A stretch of DNA of 64,000 bases from Ruegeria marina (GTDB lineage: Bacteria; Pseudomonadota; Alphaproteobacteria; Rhodobacterales; Rhodobacteraceae), in contig NZ_FMZV01000016.1 in NCBI RefSeq assembly GCF_900101475.1, positions 1 through 64,000 of the forward strand. The letters run 5' to 3'. Of this stretch, positions 33,727 to 43,104 are shown piece by piece. The notes below the pieces were generated by a model. The model had not been told where the DNA came from. It saw only the letters and a list, made by a program, of their open reading frames with translations, and searched no databases. The position numbers and the translations under genes are program-made. Positions within the stretch are counted from its first letter, which is position 1. Every line of letters begins with the position of its first letter.

Positions 33727-35598
33727 ATGGCTGGCCTGACCCCAAACATTCCCGACGCTCCTGTCACCGGATATGCCTGTATCCAAGGGTATCTGCGCAC
33801 GCTGAGCGGGGCACCGGGGGTTTACCGGATGCTCGATGCGCAGGCGAGGGTGCTCTACGTGGGCAAGGCCCGCAATCTCAAGGCGCGGGTGTCGAACTAT
33901 GCCCGGCCGGGCCACAGCCCGAGGATCGAGCGGATGATCCGCGAGACCGCCTCGATGATGTTTCTGACCACCCGCACCGAGACCGAGGCGCTGCTCCTGG
34001 AGCAGAATCTGATCAAGCAGCTCAAGCCCAAGTACAACGTGCTGCTCCGCGATGACAAAAGCTTTCCCAACATCCTTGTGGCCAAGGACCATCCGTTTCC
34101 GCAGATCAAGAAACACCGGGGCGCGAAGAAGGAAAAAGGTACCTATTTCGGGCCCTTCGCCAGCGCTGGCGCGGTCAACCGCACCCTGAACCAGTTGCAA
34201 AAGGCGTTCCTGCTGCGCAACTGCACGGATGCAGTGTTCGAAAGCCGTACCCGGCCCTGCCTGCTCTACCAGATCAAGCGCTGTTCCGGGCCATGTGTCG
34301 GGCTGATCTCCGAGGCGGATTATGCCGGCAGCGTCAAGGATGCCGAACGCTTCCTGTCGGGCCGCTCGACCCGTGTGCAGGAGGAGTTGGCCGAACAGAT
34401 GATGGCGGCGTCAGAGGCGATGGAATTCGAGCGCGCCGCCGCGCTGCGCGACCGGATCCGGGCACTGACGATGGTGCAGGGCAGCCAGGGGATCAACCCG
34501 CGCGGCGTTGCCGAGGCGGATGTGGTGGCTTTGCATATGGAAAGCGGTCAAGCCTGCGTTCAGGTGTTCTTCATCCGCGCCAACCAGAACTGGGGCAACC
34601 GCGATTTCTACCCCCGCGTAGCCGAGGATGTATCGGCGGCCGAGGTGATGGAGGCGTTCCTGGGCCAGTTCTACGACAACAAGGAACCGCCGCGTCAGCT
34701 GATCCTCTCGGACGCGATCGAGAATGCCGACCTGATGACGGAGGCGCTGAGCGAGAAGGCCGGGCGCCGGGTCGAACTGCTGGTGCCCCAGCGCGGAGAA
34801 AAGGCCGAGCTGGTCTCGGGCGCGTTGCGCAACGCGCGCGAGTCGCTGGCCCGCCGGATGTCGGAAAGCGCCACCCAGACAAAGCTGTTGCGCGGTCTGG
34901 CCGAGGCGTTTGACCTCGACGGTCCGCCACAGCGGATCGAGGTCTATGACAACAGCCATATCCAGGGCACCAATGCCGTGGGCGGAATGATCGTGGCGGG
35001 GCCGGACGGGTTCATGAAGAATCAATACCGCAAGTTCAACATCCGCGGCGACGAGCTGACCCCCGGCGACGATTTCGGCATGATGAAAGAGGTGCTGACC
35101 CGCCGGTTCACCCGCCTGTTGAAAGAGGACCCCGACCGCGACAAGGGATTGTGGCCCGATCTGCTGCTGATCGATGGCGGGGCAGGGCAGGTCAGCGCCG
35201 TGCACGAGATCATGCAGGCGTACGGGGTCGAGGATATTCCGATGGTCGGCGTGGCCAAGGGCATCGACCGCGATCACGGCAAGGAAGAGTTCCACCGCAT
35301 CGGCCAGCACCCCTTTGCCCTGAAACGCAATGACCCGGTACTCTATTTCATCCAGCGGCTCCGGGACGAGGCGCACCGTTTTGCCATCGGCACCCATCGC
35401 GCCAAGCGGGCAAAGGCGGTGGGCGCTACCCCGCTCGACGACGTTCCCGGTGTCGGCGCCGCACGCAAACGCGCGCTGCTGGCGCATTTCGGCAGCGCCA
35501 AGGCGGTGAGCCGCGCCAATCTGGCCGACCTGACGGCCGTCGAAGGCGTATCCGAAGGGCTGGCGCAGAAAATCTACGATTTCTTCCACGAAAGCTGA
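33727..35598 (+). CDS. uvrC: Excinuclease ABC subunit C
   Basis: This 623-residue protein has the full UvrC layout. The GIY-YIG nuclease (about 25-110) shows [21 protein letters not shown] split around its two motifs. A UVR helical hairpin (about 225-255, [20 protein letters not shown]) binds UvrB. The RNase H-like 5' nuclease domain carries [10 protein letters not shown] and LLIDGGAGQ. The last ~60 residues hold the helix-hairpin-helix DNA-binding domain ([20 protein letters not shown]). It makes both incisions in nucleotide excision repair. A long AT-rich leader with a DnaA box lies upstream. Confidence 0.97.
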   Translation: MAGLTPNIPDAPVTGYACIQGYLRTLSGAPGVYRMLDAQARVLYVGKARNLKARVSNYARPGHSPRIERMIRETASMMFLTTRTETEALLLEQNLIKQLKPKYNVLLRDDKSFPNILVAKDHPFPQIKKHRGAKKEKGTYFGPFASAGAVNRTLNQLQKAFLLRNCTDAVFESRTRPCLLYQIKRCSGPCVGLISEADYAGSVKDAERFLSGRSTRVQEELAEQMMAASEAMEFERAAALRDRIRALTMVQGSQGINPRGVAEADVVALHMESGQACVQVFFIRANQNWGNRDFYPRVAEDVSAAEVMEAFLGQFYDNKEPPRQLILSDAIENADLMTEALSEKAGRRVELLVPQRGEKAELVSGALRNARESLARRMSESATQTKLLRGLAEAFDLDGPPQRIEVYDNSHIQGTNAVGGMIVAGPDGFMKNQYRKFNIRGDELTPGDDFGMMKEVLTRRFTRLLKEDPDRDKGLWPDLLLIDGGAGQVSAVHEIMQAYGVEDIPMVGVAKGIDRDHGKEEFHRIGQHPFALKRNDPVLYFIQRLRDEAHRFAIGTHRAKRAKAVGATPLDDVPGVGAARKRALLAHFGSAKAVSRANLADLTAVEGVSEGLAQKIYDFFHES

Positions 35599-35647
35599 CT
35601 TGCCTTTCCTCTCTGCCTGGGGTTGGCTCGGGCAAGGAGGAGAGCAG

Positions 35648-36808
35648 ATGAAACTCATGCAGGGATTTCCACCGGCTACGGCCGACCAAGCGACCTTGGC
35701 CAACTGGCGTACGCAGCCCTATTCGTCCTGGGCGTTTCACCATGTGCGCGAAATTGTGCCTTCGGCCGAGATTGCCAACGCGCCGGCTGACGTCTGGGCA
35801 CTGGAGCATTGCGCCCCGTTGCTGTCCGAGGCGGTCATCGACGACATCCTCGCCCCCACCCTCACCGATGCACTGGTGGTGTTGCACAAGGGGCGGGTGG
35901 CGCACGAGGTCTATCGCAACGGCATGGTGGCCGACGACCCCCATATTCTTATGTCGGTGTCGAAATCCATGCTGGGCCTGCTGGCCGGCATCCTCGCGGG
36001 CAAGGGGCTGCTGGACCTTGAGGCCGGTCTTACCGACTACATTCCGGAACTGGCGCCCACAGCCTACGCAGGTGCAACGGTGCGGCAGGCGCTGGACATG
36101 CGGGTGGGCGTGGAGTTTTCCGAGGACTACACCGCTACCTCGGGTCCGATCATCGCCTATCGCAAGGCGGCCAACTGGAACGTGGTCGAGCCGGGCGACA
36201 GTGTGCCCGACCTGCGCAGTTTTCAGTTGATGTTGACCAAAGGCGATGGCCCGCACGGCGGGCGGTTCCATTATGTCTCGCCGGTGACCGACCTTCTGGC
36301 CTGGGTGATCGAGCGGGCAGCAGGGCGGCGCTATTCCGACCTGATGTCCGAGCATCTGTGGCAGCCGATGGGTGCCGAAAAGGCGGGCTATATCACCGTG
36401 GACCGAATCGGCGGGGCGCGCGCGGCGGGCGGCATGTGCGTCACCGCCCGCGACCTGGCACGAGTGGGGCAGCTGATCTGCCAGGGCGGCGCGCGCGAGG
36501 ACGGGCGACAGGTGATCCCCGCCGGCTGGTTGCAGGATATCGCAACGGCGGGCGATCGCGATGCCTGGGCCACCGGCGATTTTGCGGACCGGTTTACCGG
36601 GTACGACATGGTCTACCGGGCGAAATGGTACGTTCATCCGGGCGACGCGCCGCTGATCCACGGAATGGGCATCCATGGCCAGTACGTCTTTGCCGATCCG
36701 GCGCGCGAACTGGTCGTCGCCTGGATGTCGTCCGAGGCGGAGGCCGCCAGCGAACACGCCTTCGGTCTGCGATACAGGCTGATAGAAGCCCTGCGCGCGG
36801 CGATCTGA
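35648..36808 (+). CDS. Serine hydrolase, beta-lactamase/class C-like family
   Basis: The start at 35648 has a strong AAGGAGGAG. The 386-residue protein carries S103-V-S-K106 (SxxK; MSVSKSMLGLLAGIL), the Y-x-S/N-like tyrosine in FHYVSPVTDLLAWV, and a late HGMGIHGQYVF segment in place of KTG, as in esterase/6-aminohexanoate-hydrolase members. No signal peptide is seen, which argues against a true beta-lactamase and for a cytoplasmic esterase or amidase. It sits between uvrC and pgsA in the same direction. Confidence 0.86.
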   Translation: MKLMQGFPPATADQATLANWRTQPYSSWAFHHVREIVPSAEIANAPADVWALEHCAPLLSEAVIDDILAPTLTDALVVLHKGRVAHEVYRNGMVADDPHILMSVSKSMLGLLAGILAGKGLLDLEAGLTDYIPELAPTAYAGATVRQALDMRVGVEFSEDYTATSGPIIAYRKAANWNVVEPGDSVPDLRSFQLMLTKGDGPHGGRFHYVSPVTDLLAWVIERAAGRRYSDLMSEHLWQPMGAEKAGYITVDRIGGARAAGGMCVTARDLARVGQLICQGGAREDGRQVIPAGWLQDIATAGDRDAWATGDFADRFTGYDMVYRAKWYVHPGDAPLIHGMGIHGQYVFADPARELVVAWMSSEAEAASEHAFGLRYRLIEALRAAI

Positions 36809-36865
36809 GCAATGCGGCGCGACTGGCCTCTTTTCCAGACGCCCGGAGCAGGATAAACCCGTGCC

Positions 36866-37537
36866 ATGAAGTGGAACCTGCCCAATATTTTGACCCTGCT
36901 GCGCTTGCTGGCCGCGCCCGGTCTGGCCGTGATGTTTCTGTATTTCACTCGGCCCTATGCCGACTGGTTCGCGCTGTTGTTGTTCGTGTCGGCGGCGGTG
37001 ACCGACTGGTTCGACGGCTATCTGGCCCGCACCTGGAAACAGGAAACCAAGATGGGCGCGATGCTGGACCCGATCGCCGACAAGGCGATGGTGGTGATCG
37101 CCCTGATGATCCTTGTTGGCTATTCCACCGAACACTGGACGCCCTGGCTGGTTCTGCCGGCCACGGTGATCCTGTTCCGCGAGGTGTTCGTGTCCGGCCT
37201 GCGCGAATACCTGGGCGATGTGGCCGGGACGCTGAAGGTCACCAAGCTGGCCAAGTGGAAGACCACGGCTCAGATGATCGCTATCGCGGTGCTGTTCAGC
37301 CAGGGCATCTTCGAACACTATCTGGTGATGTCGTCCTTTGGCATGGATCAGGCGATGGTCGATCAGATACTGGCGGGCGAGGTCGCGGACCTGCGCGGGC
37401 TGCGCTGGAAACTCGAAGGCATGGTCTGGTCGGGGCGTGTTGGCCTGTGGCTCTTGTGGATCGCGGCTGCGCTGACATTGATCACGGGCTACGACTACTT
37501 ACGTAAGGCCATGCCGCACCTGAGGGAGACGCGCTGA
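36866..37537 (+). CDS. pgsA: CDP-diacylglycerol-glycerol-3-phosphate 3-phosphatidyltransferase
   Basis: The 223-residue membrane protein has the CDP-alcohol phosphotransferase motif with D50-G-x2-A54-R55-x8-G64-x3-D68-x3-D72 (TDWFDGYLAR, then GAMLDPIADK) and about five membrane segments. It makes phosphatidylglycerol phosphate, the committed step to anionic phospholipids. N-terminal WNLPNILTLLR is typical of PgsA. Its stop overlaps the moaD start by 1 bp (TGATG). Confidence 0.95.
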   Translation: MKWNLPNILTLLRLLAAPGLAVMFLYFTRPYADWFALLLFVSAAVTDWFDGYLARTWKQETKMGAMLDPIADKAMVVIALMILVGYSTEHWTPWLVLPATVILFREVFVSGLREYLGDVAGTLKVTKLAKWKTTAQMIAIAVLFSQGIFEHYLVMSSFGMDQAMVDQILAGEVADLRGLRWKLEGMVWSGRVGLWLLWIAAALTLITGYDYLRKAMPHLRETR

Positions 37538-37782
37538 TGGATATACTCTATTTCGCCTGGGTCCGTGAACGGATCGGCCTGCCGCGCGAGCGGGTCGAGA
37601 CCGGGGCCGAGACCGTGGCCCAACTGGTCGAGGAACTGCGCGGACGCGAGCCGCGCTACGAGGCTGCATTCGCCGATCTTTCCGCCCTGCGGGTGGCGCT
37701 CGACCAGGAACTGGCCGATTTCGACGCGCCCTTGTCCGGCGTGCGCGAGGTGGCCTTCTTTCCGCCGATGACCGGGGGCTGA
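37537..37782 (+). CDS. moaD: Molybdopterin synthase small subunit
   Basis: The 81-residue ubiquitin-like protein ends in the required Gly-Gly (FFPPMTGG), which is converted to a thiocarboxylate to supply sulfur for molybdopterin. The start YFAWVRERIG is a common alphaproteobacterial MoaD N-terminus. It is coupled to pgsA upstream and moaE 5 bp downstream. Confidence 0.95.
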   Translation: MDILYFAWVRERIGLPRERVETGAETVAQLVEELRGREPRYEAAFADLSALRVALDQELADFDAPLSGVREVAFFPPMTGG

Positions 37783-37787
37783 TCCCG

Positions 37788-38231
37788 ATGCGCGTGGTGG
37801 TCCAGCAGGAACCTTTCGATCTGGGCGCCGAGGCCAATGCCTTTGCCGAGGCGGATACAGGCATGGGCGCCATCGTCACTTTTACCGGCGTGGTGCGCGA
37901 CCTTGCGCGCGGCGATCTCGACGTGATGGAGATCGAGCATTATCCGGGGATGACCGAAAAGGCGCTGGGCAAGATCGCGGCCGAGGCGAAAGAGCGCTGG
38001 TCGCTGGGCGATGTGCTGGTTATACACCGGTACGGCCGCCTTGCCCCCGGCGACCGGATCATGATGGTCGCGACGGCGGCGCCGCATCGAAAGGATGCGT
38101 TCGAAGCCGCCGAATTCCTGATGGATTACCTCAAATCCCGCGCCCCGTTCTGGAAGAAGGAAATCACCCGTGATGGCGCCGACTGGGTCGCTGCCCGGGA
38201 CGAGGATGAAGCGGCACTGACCCGTTGGTAG
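37788..38231 (+). CDS. moaE: Molybdopterin synthase catalytic subunit
   Basis: The 147-residue protein has the MoaE core GAIVTFTGVVRD, EIEHYPGMTE, IHRYGRLAPGD and the lysine-rich active-site block PFWKKEIT. It inserts two sulfurs into precursor Z with MoaD to form molybdopterin. moaD lies directly upstream. The product ends 178 bp before a convergent gene. Confidence 0.97.
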   Translation: MRVVVQQEPFDLGAEANAFAEADTGMGAIVTFTGVVRDLARGDLDVMEIEHYPGMTEKALGKIAAEAKERWSLGDVLVIHRYGRLAPGDRIMMVATAAPHRKDAFEAAEFLMDYLKSRAPFWKKEITRDGADWVAARDEDEAALTRW

Positions 38232-38409
38232 GGTGCACGGGGTCCGCATTGACCCTCGAAGATTTCATTTTCCTGCCGTCCAGGCTGCTTTGCCGGAGGC
38301 CGACAAGGAAATTGCGCCGCTGGAACAGAGCTGTTCGGAAGTTCCTGAAACAAACAGCATTGCCAATGTCGCGGCGACGCGCGGTTTGTACGAAACGGTT
38401 CGGCTTGGC

Positions 38410-38730
38410 TCAGCGCTGCACGGTCATGTGCTGACGCAACTCTTCCGCTTCCTGCCGGGCAGCGCGAAGCCCGTCCATTGCGGCGGCAAGTTCGGCCTCG
38501 GTCTGGGTCAGCTGGTTGGTCAGCTCCGCTTCGCGCTGCTGCAGGTAGGTGATCGCCTGGTCACGGGCTTCCTCCGCTTCATGCAACTCCTGGCTCATCC
38601 GGTCCAGATCGGCCACGTCGCTCTGGCGTACCCGGGTAAAGCGGTGGACCAGCCAGTTGGCGAACCAGCCCATGGCAAAGGCGACGAACAGGATGATGGC
38701 GGTGGTGATGATGAATTCGGTTCTGTTCAT
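38410..38730 (-). CDS. Small membrane-anchored coiled-coil protein
   Basis: The 106-residue protein has one N-terminal membrane helix (7-28, ITTAIILFVAFAMGWFANWL) and a long predicted coiled coil (about 40-103) rich in Glu, Gln, Ala and Arg in heptads (QELHEAEEARDQAITYLQ). The start codon directly follows the stop of the OmpA-family gene (TAAATG), so the two are coupled. It probably partners that envelope protein; no named family is recognised. Confidence 0.85.
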   Translation of the reverse strand: MNRTEFIITTAIILFVAFAMGWFANWLVHRFTRVRQSDVADLDRMSQELHEAEEARDQAITYLQQREAELTNQLTQTEAELAAAMDGLRAARQEAEELRQHMTVQR

Positions 38731-40662
38731 TTACTGATCCTCCCCGGCGGCTTCGGACGCCCCCACTGCACCGGAATCTGCATCTGCATCCGTGGCGCTG
38801 TCCGTGCTCGTCGCCTCGATCTCTTCCAGCGCAGTCGTTTCCTCATCCAGCAACTCGGGCCGGATAAGGTGGAATTCGATCCGCCGGTTTGCCTCGCGCC
38901 CTTCCTCGGTCTCGTTGTCGGCGATCGGCTGGCTCTCGCCATAGCCGACCGCCGAATAGGTCGAGGTCAGCACCCGCCGCGCCCTGAGTTCGTTCAGAAC
39001 CGACTGGGCGCGCGCCTGGCTCAGTTGCTTGTTCATTTCCTCGCGGCCCTGGCTGTCGGTATGGCCCTGGATTTCCAGCCGCAGCGGCCCGCAGTTCTGC
39101 AACAGTTCCGCGATCCGGTCCATGATCCCGGCCGAGCTTGCCATGATGGTCGCCGAACCGGGCTCGAAATTGATCTTCTCGGCCTTCTGGATCTCGACCA
39201 GCTGTGCCTCGCACAGGTCGGGGTCGGGCGCCGCATCCTCGGTCTGCGGGGGCTCCTCATAAGCGATGTCCAGCTCGAAGCTCTGCGATTCCCCCAGTTT
39301 CTCGGCCAGGTGGCGGGCGATGCTGGCGGCGGCCTCCTCGTCGTGGCTGGTGCCACGCAGCCGCAGGTTGTCGGGTGTCACCACCAGCGCTCCGTTTTTC
39401 AGCGTCGCCAGCGCCTCGATGCCCGCCATTACCCGTAAGGGCCAGTCGGCGGGCAGTTCCGGCACGATCCGGGTCGCGGTATAGACCGAGGCCGAGCCAA
39501 AGGCCGCCTTGGCGAAACTGTCGACCATGTAGCGCATGTCCTCGCTGCCCAGCCGGCCGCGCAGCTGAACCTGTCCCTCGGGGCTCAGCGTCGCGGTGAA
39601 CTCGGGAGGCCCCGCGGTCGTGGTCTTCTCCGGCACCGGCAGCACCGCGTGCAGGGCAAAGACGTCGGGCAATTCGGTCTGCAACTCGCCGACCACCCGG
39701 TCGAACAGCGCCTGGTCGGTGCCCTCGGCGGCGATCAGGGTAATGTCGGCATCCGCGATGGTCACCGAGCCCGCGCCCAGTTGCGCCACCGCCCCGATGC
39801 TCAACTCGGCCGCCCGCGCCCAGCGGGGCGAGGGCACGCCCATGCCGATGATGCAGCCGGGGCTGCCTTTCGCGCCCGCGGATTTCGCCGCCGCCAGGAT
39901 GCGCGCGCGCGAGGTCGCCGTCTCTGCCGTGCAGGCGTCGAACCGCGCGCCTTCCTCGTCGATCAGGAACCGCAAGGTAAAGGGCGTGATCACCGGGCGC
40001 GGCGCGGCGATATCAAGCCCGATCCGGATCGAGGGCGGCGCCGCCCGCGTCAACGCGTCTTCCAGCCGTTTCTTGTCGGCGCCGCTGTCCGAGATCGCCT
40101 TGACCGTCACCCGCCCCGCGCTCACGGAAATCTTCGAGCGGGGCAGCATGTCCAGCGCCTTGACGCCGAACCCCAGCGCATCGTTCCATCCTTCCGGCAC
40201 CGGATAGCTGGCGGTTTCCAGCAGGTCGGTCACGTTTTCGTTCTGGGCCAGCCGGCCCAGCGAGGCGATCAGCGCCTGCCGGTCCATTTTGGCCGGCACC
40301 AGCCCGATCACCGATATGCCGCTGTCGTTACGCAGGATCTCGATCGAGAAATGCGGCGGCGCCAGCCCGGCCGAGGGCCGGATCTGCATCCGGTCGATCA
40401 CCCGCGAGGGATCCACCTCGCCCCCCACGACCGACAGCGCGTTGAACCGCGTCGCCTCGTCCGGGGCCATGCCGGTCAGTTTCACCTGCAACCCGTCCGC
40501 CTCGACCTCGGCCCAGTCATGGCCATTCAGGTCCAGTGCCCGGCGCACGGCGATTTCCGAGTTTTCCTCCATCGCGGTCACCGCGAAACTGGCCGCTACG
40601 CCGCACAGGGCCGCGGCGAGGACAAAGGTCAGCGCGACCACGAGGGTCAGGGGAAGTCGCAT
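38731..40662 (-). CDS. OmpA-family protein with BON-like repeats
   Basis: The 643-residue protein starts with a hydrophobic signal/anchor (about 5-32). A long middle part follows with repeating alpha/beta units resembling BON domains, for example VTVKAISDSGADKKRLEDAL. The C-terminal OmpA/MotB domain (about 500-610) shows INFEPGSATI, the peptidoglycan-binding GHTDSQG, LSQARAQSVLNEL, and GYGESQPIADN, then NRRIEF. It should bind diaminopimelate in the cell wall while anchored in the inner membrane. An acidic, Ala-rich tail follows. ubiA lies upstream and the coiled-coil gene directly downstream. Confidence 0.9.
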   Translation of the reverse strand: MRLPLTLVVALTFVLAAALCGVAASFAVTAMEENSEIAVRRALDLNGHDWAEVEADGLQVKLTGMAPDEATRFNALSVVGGEVDPSRVIDRMQIRPSAGLAPPHFSIEILRNDSGISVIGLVPAKMDRQALIASLGRLAQNENVTDLLETASYPVPEGWNDALGFGVKALDMLPRSKISVSAGRVTVKAISDSGADKKRLEDALTRAAPPSIRIGLDIAAPRPVITPFTLRFLIDEEGARFDACTAETATSRARILAAAKSAGAKGSPGCIIGMGVPSPRWARAAELSIGAVAQLGAGSVTIADADITLIAAEGTDQALFDRVVGELQTELPDVFALHAVLPVPEKTTTAGPPEFTATLSPEGQVQLRGRLGSEDMRYMVDSFAKAAFGSASVYTATRIVPELPADWPLRVMAGIEALATLKNGALVVTPDNLRLRGTSHDEEAAASIARHLAEKLGESQSFELDIAYEEPPQTEDAAPDPDLCEAQLVEIQKAEKINFEPGSATIMASSAGIMDRIAELLQNCGPLRLEIQGHTDSQGREEMNKQLSQARAQSVLNELRARRVLTSTYSAVGYGESQPIADNETEEGREANRRIEFHLIRPELLDEETTALEEIEATSTDSATDADADSGAVGASEAAGEDQ

Positions 40663-40724
40663 GGGCAGGTCGTGTCTCTCCGGTCGTTGACAGGTTTCTT
40701 AACGGCCACCGCCGCCGGGCGCAA

Positions 40725-41687
40725 TCACGCGAACAGGGCGGCGCCGAAGAAGATGAGCGGAATAAGGCCGGTGTCGCGGTTGGCCCGGAACAGCTGCAAC
40801 AGCTTGCCATTGTCGTTCAGGTCCAGCCCGCGCAACTGCCACGCCATGTGCCAGCCCATCGCCCAGGGCCCCGCCAGCGCCAGCACCAGCGCCAGAATCG
40901 AGGCATCGGGCAGCGCCGCCTCGATCACCGCCACCCCCATCAGGCTGACGGTCCCGGCCAGGAAATACATCATCCAGCGCGGGGTCTGGTCCCCGAACAG
41001 CCGGGCGGTTGATTTTACCCCGATCAGCGCGTCGTCCTCGGTGTCCTGGTGGGCATAGATCGTGTCGTAGAACAGCGTCCAGCAGATGCCGGCGAGGTAC
41101 AGGAACACCGCGCCCCAGCCCAGCGACCCCGAATGCGCCGTCCAGGCCAGCAGCGCCCCCCAGTTGAACGCCAGCCCCAGGAACACCTGCGGCCACCAGG
41201 TGAACCGTTTGGCAAAGGGATAGACCGCCACCGGCAACAGCGACAGCACGCCCAGCGCGATGGCGGCCCGGTTGAACGTCAGCAGGATCAGCAGCGCCAG
41301 CAGCGCCTGCACCACCATCCAGGCCACCGCCATCCGCACGCTCACCTGCCCCGACGGGATCGGGCGCGAGCGGGTGCGTTCCACCCGGCCGTCGAAGTCG
41401 CGGTCGGTGATGTCGTTCCAGGTGCAGCCCGCCCCCCGCATCAGGAACGCGCCGATGCCGCAGCCTGCGGCGATCCACAGATCGCCCCAGCGCGCGTCCT
41501 GCCCGTCGAGCATCGCCAGCATCAGCCCCCACCAGCACGGCAGCAGCAACAGCCAGGTGCCGATCGGTCGGTCGGCGCGGCTCAGCCGCAAATAGGGCCG
41601 CGACCAGGCCGGGGCGTACAGGTCGACCCAGTTGCCGGTCACCGCATCGGCAACCTGACCATCTGGCGTTGGGGCTTGGCCTTGCAT
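40725..41687 (-). CDS. ubiA: 4-hydroxybenzoate polyprenyltransferase
   Basis: The ATG at 41687 gives 320 residues with about eight membrane segments. The first Asp-rich motif is NDITDRDFDGRVERTRSRP and the second is YDTIYAHQDTEDD; both bind Mg-diphosphate of the prenyl donor. UbiA attaches the polyprenyl chain to 4-hydroxybenzoate in ubiquinone synthesis. The open frame continues to 42332, but that extension lies antisense to rsmE. It diverges from rsmE with only 12 bp between start codons, so the promoters overlap the opposite genes. Confidence 0.95.
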   Translation of the reverse strand: MQGQAPTPDGQVADAVTGNWVDLYAPAWSRPYLRLSRADRPIGTWLLLLPCWWGLMLAMLDGQDARWGDLWIAAGCGIGAFLMRGAGCTWNDITDRDFDGRVERTRSRPIPSGQVSVRMAVAWMVVQALLALLILLTFNRAAIALGVLSLLPVAVYPFAKRFTWWPQVFLGLAFNWGALLAWTAHSGSLGWGAVFLYLAGICWTLFYDTIYAHQDTEDDALIGVKSTARLFGDQTPRWMMYFLAGTVSLMGVAVIEAALPDASILALVLALAGPWAMGWHMAWQLRGLDLNDNGKLLQLFRANRDTGLIPLIFFGAALFA

Positions 41688-41699
41688 ATGTAGTCTTTC

Positions 41700-42425
41700 A
41701 TGAGTGCAAAGATCAGGCTGTATGTAGATCACCCGCTGGCCCCGGGGCAACCGGTCGCGGTGTCGCGCGAGCAGGCGCATTACCTTTTCGGGGTGATGCG
41801 GCTTGATGCGGGCGCGCCCGTGGCGCTGTTCAACGGGCGCGACGGCGAATGGTGCGCGCATGTGACCGAGGCCGGCAAGCGCGGCGGCACGCTGGTCTGC
41901 GAGACGCAGACCAGACCGCTGCAGATGCCGCCCGATCTCTGGCTGCTGTTTGCCCCGATCAAGAAGGCGCGCACCGATTTCATCGTCGAGAAGGCGGCCG
42001 AGATGGGCGCCGCGCGCATCCTGCCGGTGCAGACCGATTTCACCAATTCCGAACGCATCCGCCAGGACCGGCTGCAGGCCCATGCGGTCGAGGCGGCGGA
42101 ACAATGCGGCGGCACCTTCGTGCCCGAGGTAGCGGACCTTCAGAAACTCTCCCGCCTGCTCGACACCTGGCCCGCCGACCGGCAACTGATGTTCTGCGAC
42201 GAGGCCGAGGCTGGGTCCGCCCTGCGCCTTGCCACCGGCGGCCGGGGCAAACCCTGGGCCATCCTGATCGGCCCCGAGGGCGGCTTTTCCGAGACCGAAC
42301 GCAAACGTCTGCACGCGATGGAGCAGGCCCATGTCGTCAGCCTCGGCCCTCGCATCCTGCGCGCCGACACTGCCGCCGTGGCCGCGCTGACCCTCTGGCA
42401 GCAGGCACTGGGGGACTGGTCATGA
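41700..42425 (+). CDS. rsmE: 16S rRNA (uracil-1498-N3)-methyltransferase
   Basis: The 241-residue SPOUT-class protein shows the RsmE motifs KKARTDFIVEKAAEMGA, IGPEGGFSETE and LGPRILRADTAAVAAL that form the trefoil SAM knot. The N-terminal PUA-like domain covers the first ~70 residues. It methylates U1498 in the 30S decoding region. Its stop overlaps the next gene by 4 bp. Confidence 0.95.
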   Translation: MSAKIRLYVDHPLAPGQPVAVSREQAHYLFGVMRLDAGAPVALFNGRDGEWCAHVTEAGKRGGTLVCETQTRPLQMPPDLWLLFAPIKKARTDFIVEKAAEMGAARILPVQTDFTNSERIRQDRLQAHAVEAAEQCGGTFVPEVADLQKLSRLLDTWPADRQLMFCDEAEAGSALRLATGGRGKPWAILIGPEGGFSETERKRLHAMEQAHVVSLGPRILRADTAAVAALTLWQQALGDWS

Positions 42426-42949
42426 GCTTCATCCGACCCGAGGCGCGCGCCGCGCTCTGGCGCTGGCGCGAGGTGCTGGCGGGGCTCGCCATAGTGCTGG
42501 TGGGCCTCAGCTGGATCACCGGTCCGGGTGGTCTCTTGGGCTGGGTTGGCTGGCCTACGCTGCTGGCCGGTACGGCACTCACCGTGGTCGGCCTCCAGCG
42601 CGGCCGCTTCCGCACCGGGTCCGGCGGACCCGGCGTGGTCACGCTGGACGAGGGCGAGATCACCTATATGGGTCCGCTCACCGGCGGCTCGGTCGCCGCC
42701 GCTGATATCGAACGGCTCACCCTCGACCCCGCCCTTGAGCCCGCCCATTGGGTGCTCGATCGCCCCGGCCAGCCGCCGCTGCTGATCCCGGTCAACGCCG
42801 AGGGCGCCGAGGCGCTCTTCGACGTCTTCGCCAGCCTGCCCGGTTTGCGCACGGAACGCATGCTGGCCGAGCTGAACGGCACCCCCCGGCACGCGGTGGT
42901 GATCTGGGAACGCACCCCTACGCGCCCCCCCACGCAATGGCTGCACTGA
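42422..42949 (+). CDS. Conserved membrane protein, unknown function
   Basis: The 175-residue protein overlaps rsmE by ATGA. It has two close membrane helices (about 17-36 and 40-57) followed by a soluble beta-rich domain of ~110 residues (GVVTLDEGEITYMGPLTGG, then RLTLDPALEPAHWVL), which looks like a small PH-like or barrel module. Neighbouring rsmE and gshA give no strong functional hint. Confidence 0.8.
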   Translation: MSFIRPEARAALWRWREVLAGLAIVLVGLSWITGPGGLLGWVGWPTLLAGTALTVVGLQRGRFRTGSGGPGVVTLDEGEITYMGPLTGGSVAAADIERLTLDPALEPAHWVLDRPGQPPLLIPVNAEGAEALFDVFASLPGLRTERMLAELNGTPRHAVVIWERTPTRPPTQWLH

Positions 42950-43104
42950 CCGCCGAATCGACCGATCGCGCCCTCGCGCTCGCAGCTACCGGGATCCGAC
43001 CGGCCAACACATCCGCGTGAGCTTCTTGCAGCCCATGCATTGACACCCGCGTGAAATATGCCACTTGTCGGCGGACGCAGCACAGCCAAGACGGAGCCCG
43101 AGCC

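Noticed and set aside
35426-37318. A 630-codon open frame antisense to uvrC, serine hydrolase and pgsA
   Set aside because: It is a GC-driven shadow; the opposite strand carries three intact, motif-bearing proteins, and the antisense product is low-complexity His/Gln/Arg-rich with no domain.
41688-42332. A 215-codon 5' extension of the ubiA frame
   Set aside because: It lies wholly antisense to rsmE, and UbiA homologues begin near the chosen ATG.
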